Positions 15,509 to 23,632 of a stretch of 28,303 nt of DNA are shown piece by piece. Numbering within the stretch: position 1 is the first letter of the stretch; each line of letters opens with the position of its first letter. Under the pieces are notes generated by a model. That model had not been told where the DNA came from. It was given only the letters and a program-made list of their open reading frames with translations, and searched no databases. A program made the translations under genes and the position numbers. Source of the DNA: Candidatus Eiseniibacteriota bacterium (GTDB taxonomy: Bacteria; JAFGKV01); the NCBI GenBank assembly GCA_025453925.1, contig JALOPK010000007.1, positions 1 through 28,303 of the forward strand, read 5' to 3'.

Positions 15509-16233
15509 CCTGACCCCCGGCTCCTGAGGAGAGCCTCAACCAGCGCGCTGCATCGCCCCTCAGGAGGGGGCGAAACGACCTGGTGAGGGCCGAGGATCCC
15601 CAAACGGAGCGGCCACACGCGTGCTCCTCGCGGGGCATAGTCCGCCGCTCGGCCGGCGATCAGCACCGTGCTCCCGCGCGCCGCGGAGTCGGCAAGCAGT
15701 GTCATGACGCGAGTGCCGACATCCGGAGGCAGCGCCCTCAGAGGTTCGTCTGCCAGGATGATGGCCGGCCTGGGCGCCAAAGCCCGCGCCACGGCGACGA
15801 GCTGTCGCTCTCCTGACGACAGTTCATCGGGATACGCATCCGCCAGGATAAGCGCGTCCAGGGTGTCCAGCGCACGGAGAGCAGCCCGAACAGCGCGTGC
15901 CCAGGGTGCGCCTTTCATCTCCATGGGGGCGATCACATTGTCCAGAACCGTACGACCTCTGGCCAAGGGAATGTCCTCGGAGACGAACCCCGTCATACGA
16001 CGCAGTCGCTGAAGACCCCGCGCGCCCATGTCCCTGGTATCCACGCCATTGACCACCACGTGTCCGTCATCGGGAAGCAACTCGCCGGCGCAGAGTCTCA
16101 GGATGAGGGATTTCCCGGCTCCCATCGGACCGACCAGAAAGCCGACCGAATCGTCCGGCAGGTGCAGGGAGACGCCCTGGATGACCCGTCCGCGGCGACG
16201 GGAGGAAACCGAGACCTGGCTCAGGCGAATCAC
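15505..16233 (-). CDS. ftsE: FtsE-like ABC ATPase with unusual catalytic loops
   Basis: This 242-residue ABC ATPase partners the FtsX-like permease next door. Walker A GPMGAGKS (35-42), signature LSSGERQ (138-144) and Walker B AIILADEP (157-164, Glu163 kept) are present. The Q-loop, VFQDF in typical FtsE, reads FVSED (83-87). The D-loop NLD region reads RALPPD. The H-loop histidine (ATHD in typical FtsE) is replaced by Arg195 in IAGRA. Nucleotide binding is likely, but hydrolysis may be slow or absent. The GTG at 16233 overlaps the pdxA stop as GTGA, with AGAAGG eight bases upstream. The longer frame to 16266 is rejected because it runs into pdxA. Confidence 0.82.
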   Translation of the reverse strand: MIRLSQVSVSSRRRGRVIQGVSLHLPDDSVGFLVGPMGAGKSLILRLCAGELLPDDGHVVVNGVDTRDMGARGLQRLRRMTGFVSEDIPLARGRTVLDNVIAPMEMKGAPWARAVRAALRALDTLDALILADAYPDELSSGERQLVAVARALAPRPAIILADEPLRALPPDVGTRVMTLLADSAARGSTVLIAGRAADYAPRGARVWPLRLGILGPHQVVSPPPEGRCSALVEALLRSRGSG

Positions 16234-17168
16234 GTCCCACGCCTTCTGGCAAGAGCGACTGCCCACCGCATGGCGGCAAGGACGCTCCGTTCAGAGGCCC
16301 GCCCGGTGCCGGCCAGGGAAAACGCCGTGCCGTGCCCCGGGCTCGTCCGAACGATGGGGAGGCCAAGAGTCACGTTCACGGCATCAGCCAGACCCAGGAG
16401 CTTCACCGGAAGCGCTCCCTGATCGTGGTACATGGCAACCACCGCATCCGCATCCGATCCCCACCGCAGAAACGCCTCCTCGGCGGAGACCGGCCCGCTG
16501 ATGTCGCACCCCCTTCCCGCGGCCTCGAGGACGGCGGGTCCGATGCAGAGCAGTTCCTCCTCGCCCAGAAGCCCGCCATCCCCCGCGTGGGGATTCACCC
16601 CGCACACCAGAAGACGGGGACGCCTGCCCAGGAGCATAGTCAACTCCCGATCGGCCAGCGCGAACAGGCGGACCAGATCCGCGGCATGCAGTGCCGACGA
16701 GACCTGTCGAAGCGGGAGATGCCGCGTCGCAAGAATCACCCGGCGTCGGCCGTGGGCCAGCATCATGGCCCATTCACGGGCCTGTGTCAGGACGGCCAGA
16801 TACTCCGTCTGGCCGGGGAAGGCCCGACCCGCCATGTTCATGCTCTGTTTGCTCACCGGACCGGTGACGACCGCGTCAACCCGGCCCTCCCGTGCATCAC
16901 GCACGGCCGACTCCAGCGATTCCATGGCGATCCTGCCTCCCCACGCCGAGGGGCCTCTCGCGTGCGGCGGACTGCCGGGGGGTTCGGAGAGCGTTGCACG
17001 CTCCCACGGCCCGGCTGACGGGAGCCCCTGCCACACCGACTCGGGACCGTACAGCACTAGGCGCACGCCTTTGAGGCCGAACACCTGGGCGGCGCGGCCG
17101 ACCACCTCGGGACCTATGCCCAGGGGGTCACCCGGTGTGAGCGCCAGCGTGCATCGCTTCCCAGACAA
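16230..17168 (-). CDS. pdxA: 4-hydroxythreonine-4-phosphate dehydrogenase
   Basis: PdxA oxidises 4-phosphohydroxy-L-threonine to the aminoketone used by PdxJ in vitamin B6 synthesis. Family motifs are clear: LTPGDPLGIGPEVV at the N-terminus, VVTGPVSKQSMN, TRHLPL (metal-binding His), NPHAGDGG (His) and MYHDQGALPVKLL (His), then TSPGHGTAF. I place the start at a TTG at 17168, giving 312 residues and MSGKRCTLALTPGDP, with AAGGG eight bases upstream. This overlaps the coaX 3' end by 41 bases. An ATG at 17204 would overlap by 77 bases and is less likely. It also overlaps ftsE by four bases. Confidence 0.94.
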   Translation of the reverse strand: MSGKRCTLALTPGDPLGIGPEVVGRAAQVFGLKGVRLVLYGPESVWQGLPSAGPWERATLSEPPGSPPHARGPSAWGGRIAMESLESAVRDAREGRVDAVVTGPVSKQSMNMAGRAFPGQTEYLAVLTQAREWAMMLAHGRRRVILATRHLPLRQVSSALHAADLVRLFALADRELTMLLGRRPRLLVCGVNPHAGDGGLLGEEELLCIGPAVLEAAGRGCDISGPVSAEEAFLRWGSDADAVVAMYHDQGALPVKLLGLADAVNVTLGLPIVRTSPGHGTAFSLAGTGRASERSVLAAMRWAVALARRRGT

Positions 17169-17898
17169 TGGCCAGACCCTTGAAACAGAGGTCGAGATCG
17201 ACATGGTGATCTCGGGACAAGCAGGGTGATATCCGGGGTGAAAACCCGCCGGTGAGCACGAGGGTGCGCCACCGGTATCCGCGCGCCTCCAGCAGGTTGA
17301 GGAGGCCGCCGATCATGGCGATGCATCCCCAGTGCGACCCGACTGCGATGGCGGATGTCGTCGCGCGGGCCAAGGCAAGCTCGTGGTCGCCCGGGCCGAC
17401 CAGCGGCAGGCGGGCCGTCCCTTCGGCGAGGGATCGCGCCATCAAGGTGGCTCCGGGCAGGATCAGGCCGCCGACGTACTCGCCGTCTTCGGCCACAAGA
17501 TCGACGGTGACCGCGGTCCCCGCGTCGACACACAAGGCGGGCAACCGGGAGAACTTTGCCAGGGCAATGATATCCGCCACCCTGTCGGCCCCCATGGACG
17601 GGTAGAGACCCCTGATGCGGACGGTCGACTCCGCCGAAGCGGGGACAACCTCGTGGAGGGGGAGGCCCACTCGGGCCGCCTGGTCGCGAAGACGCGCGGC
17701 CACGGCGGGGACAACCGCCGCCATCACGGCGCCGTCAAACTCGCCGCCGAGCACGGCGTGCGGGTCAAGCGAGTCATCGACCGGCCAGAAGACGGCGGGT
17801 TGCAGCCCGGTGGCGCGGCTCCAGCCCCGTGTCTTGACGACGGAGTTGCCCACGTCGACGAGGAGCGCCCGAGAGCCCGGCGTCATGACCTCGACCAT
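17128..17898 (-). CDS. coaX: Type III pantothenate kinase
   Basis: CoaX phosphorylates pantothenate, the first step of coenzyme A synthesis, and needs a monovalent cation. The 256-residue ASKHA-fold protein has LLVDVGNSVVK (phosphate-1 motif) at the N-terminus, GADRVADI, DAGTAVTVDLV (phosphate-2), and YVGGLILPGATLMARSL. The ATG at 17898 sits one base after the birA stop (TAG-C-ATG); a second in-frame ATG at 17886 is possible. The birA-coaX pairing is frequent in bacteria and supports the call. The 3' end is shared with the start of pdxA in another frame. Confidence 0.95.
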   Translation of the reverse strand: MVEVMTPGSRALLVDVGNSVVKTRGWSRATGLQPAVFWPVDDSLDPHAVLGGEFDGAVMAAVVPAVAARLRDQAARVGLPLHEVVPASAESTVRIRGLYPSMGADRVADIIALAKFSRLPALCVDAGTAVTVDLVAEDGEYVGGLILPGATLMARSLAEGTARLPLVGPGDHELALARATTSAIAVGSHWGCIAMIGGLLNLLEARGYRWRTLVLTGGFSPRISPCLSRDHHVDLDLCFKGLAIVWEAMHAGAHTG

Positions 17899-17899
17899 G

Positions 17900-18865
17900 C
17901 TATTCCATGAGCTCGACATGCCCCGAGACGAACATCCGCCTCGTGCCGTCAACAAGCCGGAGGATCAGCGCGCCGTCATCGCCCACACCCTCGACGGTAC
18001 CGGTGAGGAGTTCACTGTCGGCGCCCACCCGGACCATCATCCCCACCGTGCCTGACTCGGCGTTCCATTCCCCCGGAGTGGAGGTCAGCCCTTCGGGCTC
18101 TTCCTTGGCCCAGGCCTCCAGCAGGTCCCGGGCCAAGGATGCGAGAAGCTCCGCCCGGTTGGCCGATCTCTTGAGTATCATGTCCACCGACGCGGACTTG
18201 GCACGAATTCCCTGAGGAAAGCGCTCTTCCGACTGGTGCACATTGATGCCGATGCCGGCAACATACGACTCACCATCGGGGTGCGGCACACGATCCACCA
18301 GCACACCGCAGGCCTTCTTCCTTCGCCACATGACATCATTTGCCCACTTCAGCACGACCGCTTCGGCTCCTGCGCGGCGGAGCACGCGGAGCACGCAGAG
18401 CCCCGCAAGCAAGGACACGAGCCCGGGGTGGGGCAATGGTGAACCGGGACGCAGCACCACGGAGCACCAGATGCCTTCGCCGGCGGGAGAGAACCACGGG
18501 CTTCCATGTCGGCCGCGACCATGCAATTGGGCCTCGGCGAGGACAATGGTGCCGTGGGGAGCTCCGGCCTTCGCCAGCAGCCCCGCAACTGTGCTGGTCG
18601 AGCCAACGACAGGCGAACAGACCGTGGGGACGCCCAGACCACGGAGTAACTCGTGGGAACAGGGCGTGTCCTCCGGCGGCACCAGCCTCACCCCTGAGGG
18701 GGCAAGCCGCACATCGAATCCCATCTCCTGCAGACAGGAGAGCGCCGCGACGGTCCGGTCGTGCCCCCGTGCGTCGGCGCCGAGATGTTCCCAGCTCATT
18801 ACCTGCCCGCACTGCCCCCACAAGCGCATCCCGAGGGCGAGAACAAGCTGATCGTCGTCCCTCAC
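17900..18865 (-). CDS. birA: Biotin-protein ligase with N-terminal helix-turn-helix
   Basis: BirA activates biotin with ATP and attaches it to carrier proteins such as acetyl-CoA carboxylase. The protein has 321 residues. Residues 5-60 form a winged helix-turn-helix (SWEHLG...RTVAALSCLQEMGFDV), so it may also repress biotin genes; no biotin synthesis genes are in the window. The catalytic part shows GRGRHG (116-121) with WFSPAG following, and KWANDVMW (KWPND in most homologues, Pro to Ala here), then GIGINV. The C-terminal domain is SH3-like. The GTG at 18865 overlaps the nadC TGA as GTGA. A longer Arg-rich frame to 19096 overlaps nadC and is rejected. Confidence 0.94.
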   Translation of the reverse strand: MRDDDQLVLALGMRLWGQCGQVMSWEHLGADARGHDRTVAALSCLQEMGFDVRLAPSGVRLVPPEDTPCSHELLRGLGVPTVCSPVVGSTSTVAGLLAKAGAPHGTIVLAEAQLHGRGRHGSPWFSPAGEGIWCSVVLRPGSPLPHPGLVSLLAGLCVLRVLRRAGAEAVVLKWANDVMWRRKKACGVLVDRVPHPDGESYVAGIGINVHQSEERFPQGIRAKSASVDMILKRSANRAELLASLARDLLEAWAKEEPEGLTSTPGEWNAESGTVGMMVRVGADSELLTGTVEGVGDDGALILRLVDGTRRMFVSGHVELME

Positions 18866-19725
18866 AGCTCCACCTCCAGGGCGATATCGATCCAGGTCGC
18901 TCCGTGGGTGAGCGCACCGATGCTCACCGCGTCCACGCCGGTGAGTGCCACGGCCCGCACGGTATCGAGCCGCACGCCGCCGGAGGCCTCCAGGCGAGGT
19001 CGCGGCGGCGCGCACACATCCCGTTCCCGGACACACTCCCGCAGTCCGGCGAGATCCATGTTGTCGAGTAGCACCCACTCGGGTGATTCCGTGCACGCAT
19101 CGCGGAACTCGGCCAGCGTACGCACCTCAATCTCGATGGGCACAGACGGCCAGGTCCGACGCGCGACTCGCACCGCCTGGGACGGCGACCCCGCAACGGC
19201 CAGATGATTGTCCTTGATGAGCACGCGGTCGTAGAGGCCCATTCGATGATTCTTCCCTCCGCCCACTCGGACGGCATACCGTTCGAGGCACCGCAACCCG
19301 GGGGTCGTCTTCCTGGTATCGAGGAGCACGACGTCGGTGCCGGCCACTTCATCCGCGAATCGCCGGGTGTGCGTCGCCACGCCGCTCAGCCGCTGGAGGA
19401 AGTTCAAGGCCACCCGTTCGCCGGTGAGCATCACATGGGCGGGGCCGGATCCGCTTCCCAGCACGTCGCCCCGGCGGAACCGGGCGCCCTCGGCCGCGGA
19501 CCAGTCCCATCGGATGGGCGTCCCCAGCAGGCGGTAAACCATGTCGACCATCGGAGCGCCCGCCATCACACCGTCATCGCGGGCGATGAAGCTCCCCCGG
19601 GCACGCCGCTCAACCGGCACCAGCGCCGCGGTCGTGAGGTCACCGGCAGTCCCGAGGTCCTCGATCAAAGCCTGGGCGACGACCCGCGCCGCCTCGACAG
19701 GATCGGGGTGCTTATCCGCGCTCAT
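18862..19725 (-). CDS. nadC: Nicotinate-nucleotide pyrophosphorylase (carboxylating)
   Basis: NadC (quinolinate phosphoribosyltransferase) converts quinolinate and PRPP to nicotinate mononucleotide, CO2 and pyrophosphate in NAD synthesis. The 287-residue protein shows the typical ALIEDLGTAGDLTT near residue 20, GERVALNFLQRLSGVAT, LDTRKTTPGLR, YAVRVGGGKNHRMGLYDRVLIKDNHL, IEIEV, LLDNM, and ASGGVRLDTV near the end. The ATG at 19725 overlaps the 3' end of the PAP2 gene by 14 bases, with AGGA immediately before it. The nadA and nadB genes are not in the window. The nadC-birA-coaX order is common. Confidence 0.96.
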   Translation of the reverse strand: MSADKHPDPVEAARVVAQALIEDLGTAGDLTTAALVPVERRARGSFIARDDGVMAGAPMVDMVYRLLGTPIRWDWSAAEGARFRRGDVLGSGSGPAHVMLTGERVALNFLQRLSGVATHTRRFADEVAGTDVVLLDTRKTTPGLRCLERYAVRVGGGKNHRMGLYDRVLIKDNHLAVAGSPSQAVRVARRTWPSVPIEIEVRTLAEFRDACTESPEWVLLDNMDLAGLRECVRERDVCAPPRPRLEASGGVRLDTVRAVALTGVDAVSIGALTHGATWIDIALEVEL

Positions 19726-20587
19726 TCCTGTGCCGCTCCGTGCGACGGACGAACCACACCGCCGCCCATGCCACGGGAATCGCGGCGATCACGTCGGAGA
19801 CATAGTGTTCTCCCAGGTAGACGGTGCCGACGAAAAGCCACGCAGACATGAAGGCGAAGACCCAGCGAAGGGGCGAACCGATGGACCGCAGGTACAGGTA
19901 GGACAGGAAAGGGAATGCGCAGTGGAGGCTCGGCATCGCCGCGTAGGGATTGGCCCGGAACCATGAGCCGGCGGTCTCCCAGGCCTGCGACGCCCATGGC
20001 GGGGTGACCGCCGACACTTCGGGCAGGGCGAGGCGTGGCGGAACGACCGGAAACAAGAGGTAGATGGCGAACCCCAGGTAGCCGCAGGCCAGGAAGCTTG
20101 ATGCATAAGAGTCGGCGCGATCCAGGTCTCCCTTTCGGAGGAAAAGCAGGAGGGGAACGAGGACATTGGCGATGTGCAGGCTGTATCCCACGCAAAACGC
20201 AACGTTCAGGAATGTCGTCCGCCACTCCTGGATGGCAATAACGGGGTTCGGACCCGGAAAGAGCACGGCTTCGAACGCGGGTATCTCGTGCCAGTGGGCG
20301 CGGGCGGTGATGTCGTCCAGTAAGGGGAGGAATGCCGCGTAGTAGACTGCGAAGTAGGTCGCAGCGGACAGGATCACCCGCTGGCGTCGGGACCGGAGCG
20401 CCCACGGGGCAAAGAGCAGCGCGGGCAAGGCAAGATCCAACACACCGGTCGGTCCGCCGCCACGGAACCGGAACGCAACGTGGAGCAGCCAGAATAGCAT
20501 CGCGATCGGGGCATAGGAGGGACCCACGCCGATGCGGACTATCCAGGGGCGAGCACTGGCGAGCGACACAATGGGCTGATCCTTCAT
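19712..20587 (-). CDS. Membrane PAP2-superfamily phosphatase, Aur1/inositolphosphotransferase type
   Basis: This is a 291-residue integral membrane protein with about six hydrophobic helices. The two C-terminal catalytic motifs are visible: PSLHCAF (219-225, His222) and GEHYVSD (259-265, His261 and Asp265). The spacing and the 'RANPYAAMPSLH' lead-in match the PAP2_3 (Aur1/Ipt1-like) branch. Members act on lipid phosphates or transfer phospho-head groups; in yeast this family makes inositol phosphorylceramide. The bacterial substrate is unknown. The ATG at 20587 follows the MoxR stop by 14 bases; no strong ribosome site is seen. Another frame over almost the same span (19722-20663) is open but its translation lacks these motifs. 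Confidence 0.88.
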   Translation of the reverse strand: MKDQPIVSLASARPWIVRIGVGPSYAPIAMLFWLLHVAFRFRGGGPTGVLDLALPALLFAPWALRSRRQRVILSAATYFAVYYAAFLPLLDDITARAHWHEIPAFEAVLFPGPNPVIAIQEWRTTFLNVAFCVGYSLHIANVLVPLLLFLRKGDLDRADSYASSFLACGYLGFAIYLLFPVVPPRLALPEVSAVTPPWASQAWETAGSWFRANPYAAMPSLHCAFPFLSYLYLRSIGSPLRWVFAFMSAWLFVGTVYLGEHYVSDVIAAIPVAWAAVWFVRRTERHRNERG

Positions 20588-20601
20588 GTGATCGTGTCTC
20601 G

Positions 20602-21636
20602 TTACGCCTTCCCGCGCTCCGTGCGACGCCGTGGATCGGAAATCGCGTCCCACTGATCATCAAGCAGCCGCCGCACCACCGCCTGAGGGCTCACGCCATC
20701 GGCTTCCGCACGGAACGTGAGGACCAGCCGGTGCGCCAGGACCGCCACCGCGAGGGCATGGACATCTCCGAGATCGGGAGTGGGCCGGCCGGACAGCAGG
20801 GCCCGAACCTTGGCGCCCAGCACCGCGAACTGGCCTGCCCGCACTCCGGCTCCCCATCGCACCCATTCCTTCACATACGGGGGCGCACCGGGCTCGGCGG
20901 GACGGGTGAGCCTTCCCAGTCGCACGGCCGCCTCCGCCACATGGCGGGCCACCGGAACCCGGCGGACCAGCGCCTGAAGGGCCAAGACGTCCTCCCGGCT
21001 GATCACGCAGTCCACCTGCGGCACCATGTCTGTGGTCGTCCGTTCTACAATAGACACCTCATGTTCGAACCCGGGATACGAGATGTCAACCTGGAACATG
21101 AATCGATCGAGCTGCGCCTCCGGCAGCGGGTAGGTCCCCTCCTGCTCGATGGGATTCTGAGTCGCCAGGACCAGAAACGGCCGCTGGAGCCGGTGGGTGG
21201 TCCCACCAGAGGTAACCTCGCGCTCCTGCATGGCCTGCAGAAGCGCGGCCTGGGTTCTGGGGGGAGTGCGGTTCACCTCGTCGGCCAGAACCACATTGGC
21301 GAACAGAGGCCCTGGTACGAAACGGAAAGACCGCATTCCGGTGTCGCGACTCTGCTCCAGCACTTCGGTTCCCGTGATGTCAGACGGCATCAGGTCCGGG
21401 GTGAACTGGATCCTCCCGAAGGACATGTCCATGGCGCGGGCAAGAGTGCTGACGGTCAGGGTCTTGGCAAGCCCGGGCACGCCGACGATCAGCGAGTGGC
21501 CGTCGGCCAGAAGCGAGATGAGCAGGTGCTGGATCGCGTCCTCCTGACCCACGATCACTCTGGCGATCTGCGCCCTGATGGCCTCATACGCATCGGCACA
21601 CCGACGGGGGCCGTCGCGATCAGGGAAATGGTCCAA
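20602..21636 (-). CDS. MoxR-family AAA+ ATPase
   Basis: The protein has 344 residues. It has Walker A GVPGLAKT (52-59), Walker B VVLADEVNR, sensor ATQNP and YPLPEAQLDRFMF, all typical of MoxR/RavA-type chaperone-like ATPases that act on partners with VWA domains. The two genes upstream, DUF58 and a BatA-like VWA protein, are the usual partners. The TTG at 21636 is the start, with CGGAGG (21643-21648) six bases upstream, and it overlaps the VWA gene by 17 bases. The extended frame to 21699 lies entirely over the VWA gene. Confidence 0.93.
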   Translation of the reverse strand: MDHFPDRDGPRRCADAYEAIRAQIARVIVGQEDAIQHLLISLLADGHSLIVGVPGLAKTLTVSTLARAMDMSFGRIQFTPDLMPSDITGTEVLEQSRDTGMRSFRFVPGPLFANVVLADEVNRTPPRTQAALLQAMQEREVTSGGTTHRLQRPFLVLATQNPIEQEGTYPLPEAQLDRFMFQVDISYPGFEHEVSIVERTTTDMVPQVDCVISREDVLALQALVRRVPVARHVAEAAVRLGRLTRPAEPGAPPYVKEWVRWGAGVRAGQFAVLGAKVRALLSGRPTPDLGDVHALAVAVLAHRLVLTFRAEADGVSPQAVVRRLLDDQWDAISDPRRRTERGKA

Positions 21637-23632
21637 TGCGAACCTCCGGAGTCGGTGGTGGATGCCGAGGATCGGCCGGATCCTCGGCGACAGGAGCACC
21701 TCTGGTGATACGAAGCGCCAGCCAGGCCTCTCCTAGAAGGAGGCCCAGCGCAAACACCAACAGCATGGTCGCCGCGTCGAGCCCGCCGGACAGGTTCCAC
21801 GGCGAAACGAAGGGGTCAACCCATCGGCTCACCGACGCGGGTTTCACCGGAGCGGCGACAGCCCGCTCCGAAGGCGGGACGACCGGCTCGAAAAGGGCGA
21901 TGGGGATACCCGAGCGCCACAGGATGTGAAGGCCGGGTGCAACGAACGGCCCGAGGCGCACGCGTGCAACACCCGCGTGAATCTCTTCAGGGATAACCGG
22001 CCAGGTCGACCCGTCGGGGAACTGAAGAGTCGCCGCATCGCCGCCGGCCCAGGGGATATCCCGGGAGAAGGCCACGCCGAAGGGAACCTCCTGAGGTGTC
22101 AACGAGCCCGAGGCATAGTCAACCGCAAGCTGGACAAGGGGCACGAAGGAGGCCTTGCTCGCCCAGTCGGACCATGGCGGTACGACCCCCGTCATGAGCG
22201 CCAGCACCCGTCCGTGCGCCGCGGAAGGAGATTCGACCAGGAGGGCGGCATCGCCCAGACTGATGACTGCCTTCTCCCGGCCGCGCCAGGTCCACAGTCT
22301 GCGGACCCCCGGGAGCGAGAGACCGTGCGGGGGAAGATGCCTGAACGGCGCCAGCACGGGGTGATCGTACTGCATGACCGGGGACTCGGCCGGCGCGATG
22401 CTGATGGTCGCGGGCACCTCTCCCATTGCGCGGCGGAACAGCGTTTCGCCCTGGTCCGACAGACGTTCTCCATCTGCGATGAGGAGGAGACCTGCCCCGT
22501 TGCCCCAGAGGTCCATGACCCGGTCGCCGTGCTCCCCTGGGTCGACGGCGCCGCTCACCACCACCACGTCCGCCGCCCGCGGGCCGGCATCCTCGCCCTC
22601 GACGACACGGACGTTGAATCCCCACCGGCCGTCACGATCGGGATCCAGCGCGGCGGTGATACGATCCCGGGCTTCTCCCAGAGCGCCAAGCACCAGCACG
22701 CGGCAGGGATCTCGAGCCCATCGGCCGACCTCGGCGCGGTCATCCATGACGAGGCCATGACGATCATCCACCACCACGGAAGCGGTGAGCAGGGGCGTCG
22801 GCGGACGTTGCATCCGAAAGGAGAATCGAGCCTCATCCGCAGAGAGGGGAATGACGAGCGATTGCTCGCCCTGGGGCTGCAGCAGGGTGACCCGGCATGA
22901 ATCGTCGGTCACTCCCGACCGCTCGACGACGCCGTCGATTCCCACGATCCCTTCGCCGCGCACCGACCCGGCGAGGGAGAGATGCGCGATTGACAGATTC
23001 CCAACGGCGCCGGCGATTTTCGCACCCCAGAGGTCGACACGGTCAGGCACTTCCAGGGAGTCCTCCCACCCGCCGGGCTGGAAGTCGCTGACCAGCACGA
23101 GGAGTACGCGGCCCCCCATCCGCTGCGCCAGGGCGGCCGCGTCAGAGAGCACGCGCCGCATGTTCAGCGCGGTGCCGTGCGGTTCGAACCCTCGAACGGC
23201 CTGTTCCTGTTCGGCCCGGGAAGCAACCTGACGGAGTGCCAAGCCCTGCGCCGCGAGACCGATGGCCACCGATCCTGGCGCACCGCCTGCCAGAGCAATG
23301 GCCGCCGCCTGCGCCTGCCGCCACACGCTCCCCCTGCCGGCCCCCATGCTTGCCGATCCATCCAGAGCGATCACCGTGGCAGCCGGGTGAGGCGGGCCGC
23401 ATTCCGGCCGCGCCAGGGCGAGCGCCGTGACTGCAACCATCGCGACTCGCAGCGCCAGCAACCGGCGTTGGGTGATTCGTGCCCAGCGGATCGCGCTGTG
23501 CTCGATAGCGGTCAGGAACACAAGGCTGGAGAACGGCCTGCTTCGGATCCGGCGCCGCGAAAGAAAGTGGAGCACGAGGGGGACCAGGGCTCCCGAAAGC
23601 CCCGTCAGGTACCAGGGATCCAGGAAGTTCAT
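21620..23632 (-). CDS. BatA-like protein with VWA domain and membrane helices
   Basis: This 670-residue protein starts with the BatA N-terminal signature (FLDPWYLTGLSGALVPLVLHFL...RRRIRSRPFSSLVFL) and a second transmembrane helix at about 57-75. A VWA domain follows with a MIDAS-type DGSAS at 91-95 and LVSDFQPGG. A long extracytoplasmic region of beta-rich sequence, a glutamine-amidotransferase-like VVVVSGAVDPGEHGDRVMDLWGNGAG segment, and a last transmembrane helix near residues 625-645 complete it. Such proteins partner MoxR ATPases at the inner membrane. The ATG at 23632 overlaps the DUF58 stop as ATGA. The function is unproven in most bacteria; the Aerotolerance (Bat) name comes from Bacteroides. 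Confidence 0.88.
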   Translation of the reverse strand: MNFLDPWYLTGLSGALVPLVLHFLSRRRIRSRPFSSLVFLTAIEHSAIRWARITQRRLLALRVAMVAVTALALARPECGPPHPAATVIALDGSASMGAGRGSVWRQAQAAAIALAGGAPGSVAIGLAAQGLALRQVASRAEQEQAVRGFEPHGTALNMRRVLSDAAALAQRMGGRVLLVLVSDFQPGGWEDSLEVPDRVDLWGAKIAGAVGNLSIAHLSLAGSVRGEGIVGIDGVVERSGVTDDSCRVTLLQPQGEQSLVIPLSADEARFSFRMQRPPTPLLTASVVVDDRHGLVMDDRAEVGRWARDPCRVLVLGALGEARDRITAALDPDRDGRWGFNVRVVEGEDAGPRAADVVVVSGAVDPGEHGDRVMDLWGNGAGLLLIADGERLSDQGETLFRRAMGEVPATISIAPAESPVMQYDHPVLAPFRHLPPHGLSLPGVRRLWTWRGREKAVISLGDAALLVESPSAAHGRVLALMTGVVPPWSDWASKASFVPLVQLAVDYASGSLTPQEVPFGVAFSRDIPWAGGDAATLQFPDGSTWPVIPEEIHAGVARVRLGPFVAPGLHILWRSGIPIALFEPVVPPSERAVAAPVKPASVSRWVDPFVSPWNLSGGLDAATMLLVFALGLLLGEAWLALRITRGAPVAEDPADPRHPPPTPEVRIGPFP
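21643..21648 (-). promoter_or_regulatory. Shine-Dalgarno that fixes the MoxR TTG start
   Basis: CGGAGG on the minus strand lies six bases before the TTG at 21636, inside the last codons of the VWA gene. It is the best start signal in the frame. Confidence 0.7.

Noticed and set aside
19722-20663. Alternative 313-residue frame overlapping the PAP2 gene
   Set aside because: The other frame carries the PSLH and GEHYVSD motifs and transmembrane helices. This one is Arg/Pro-rich.
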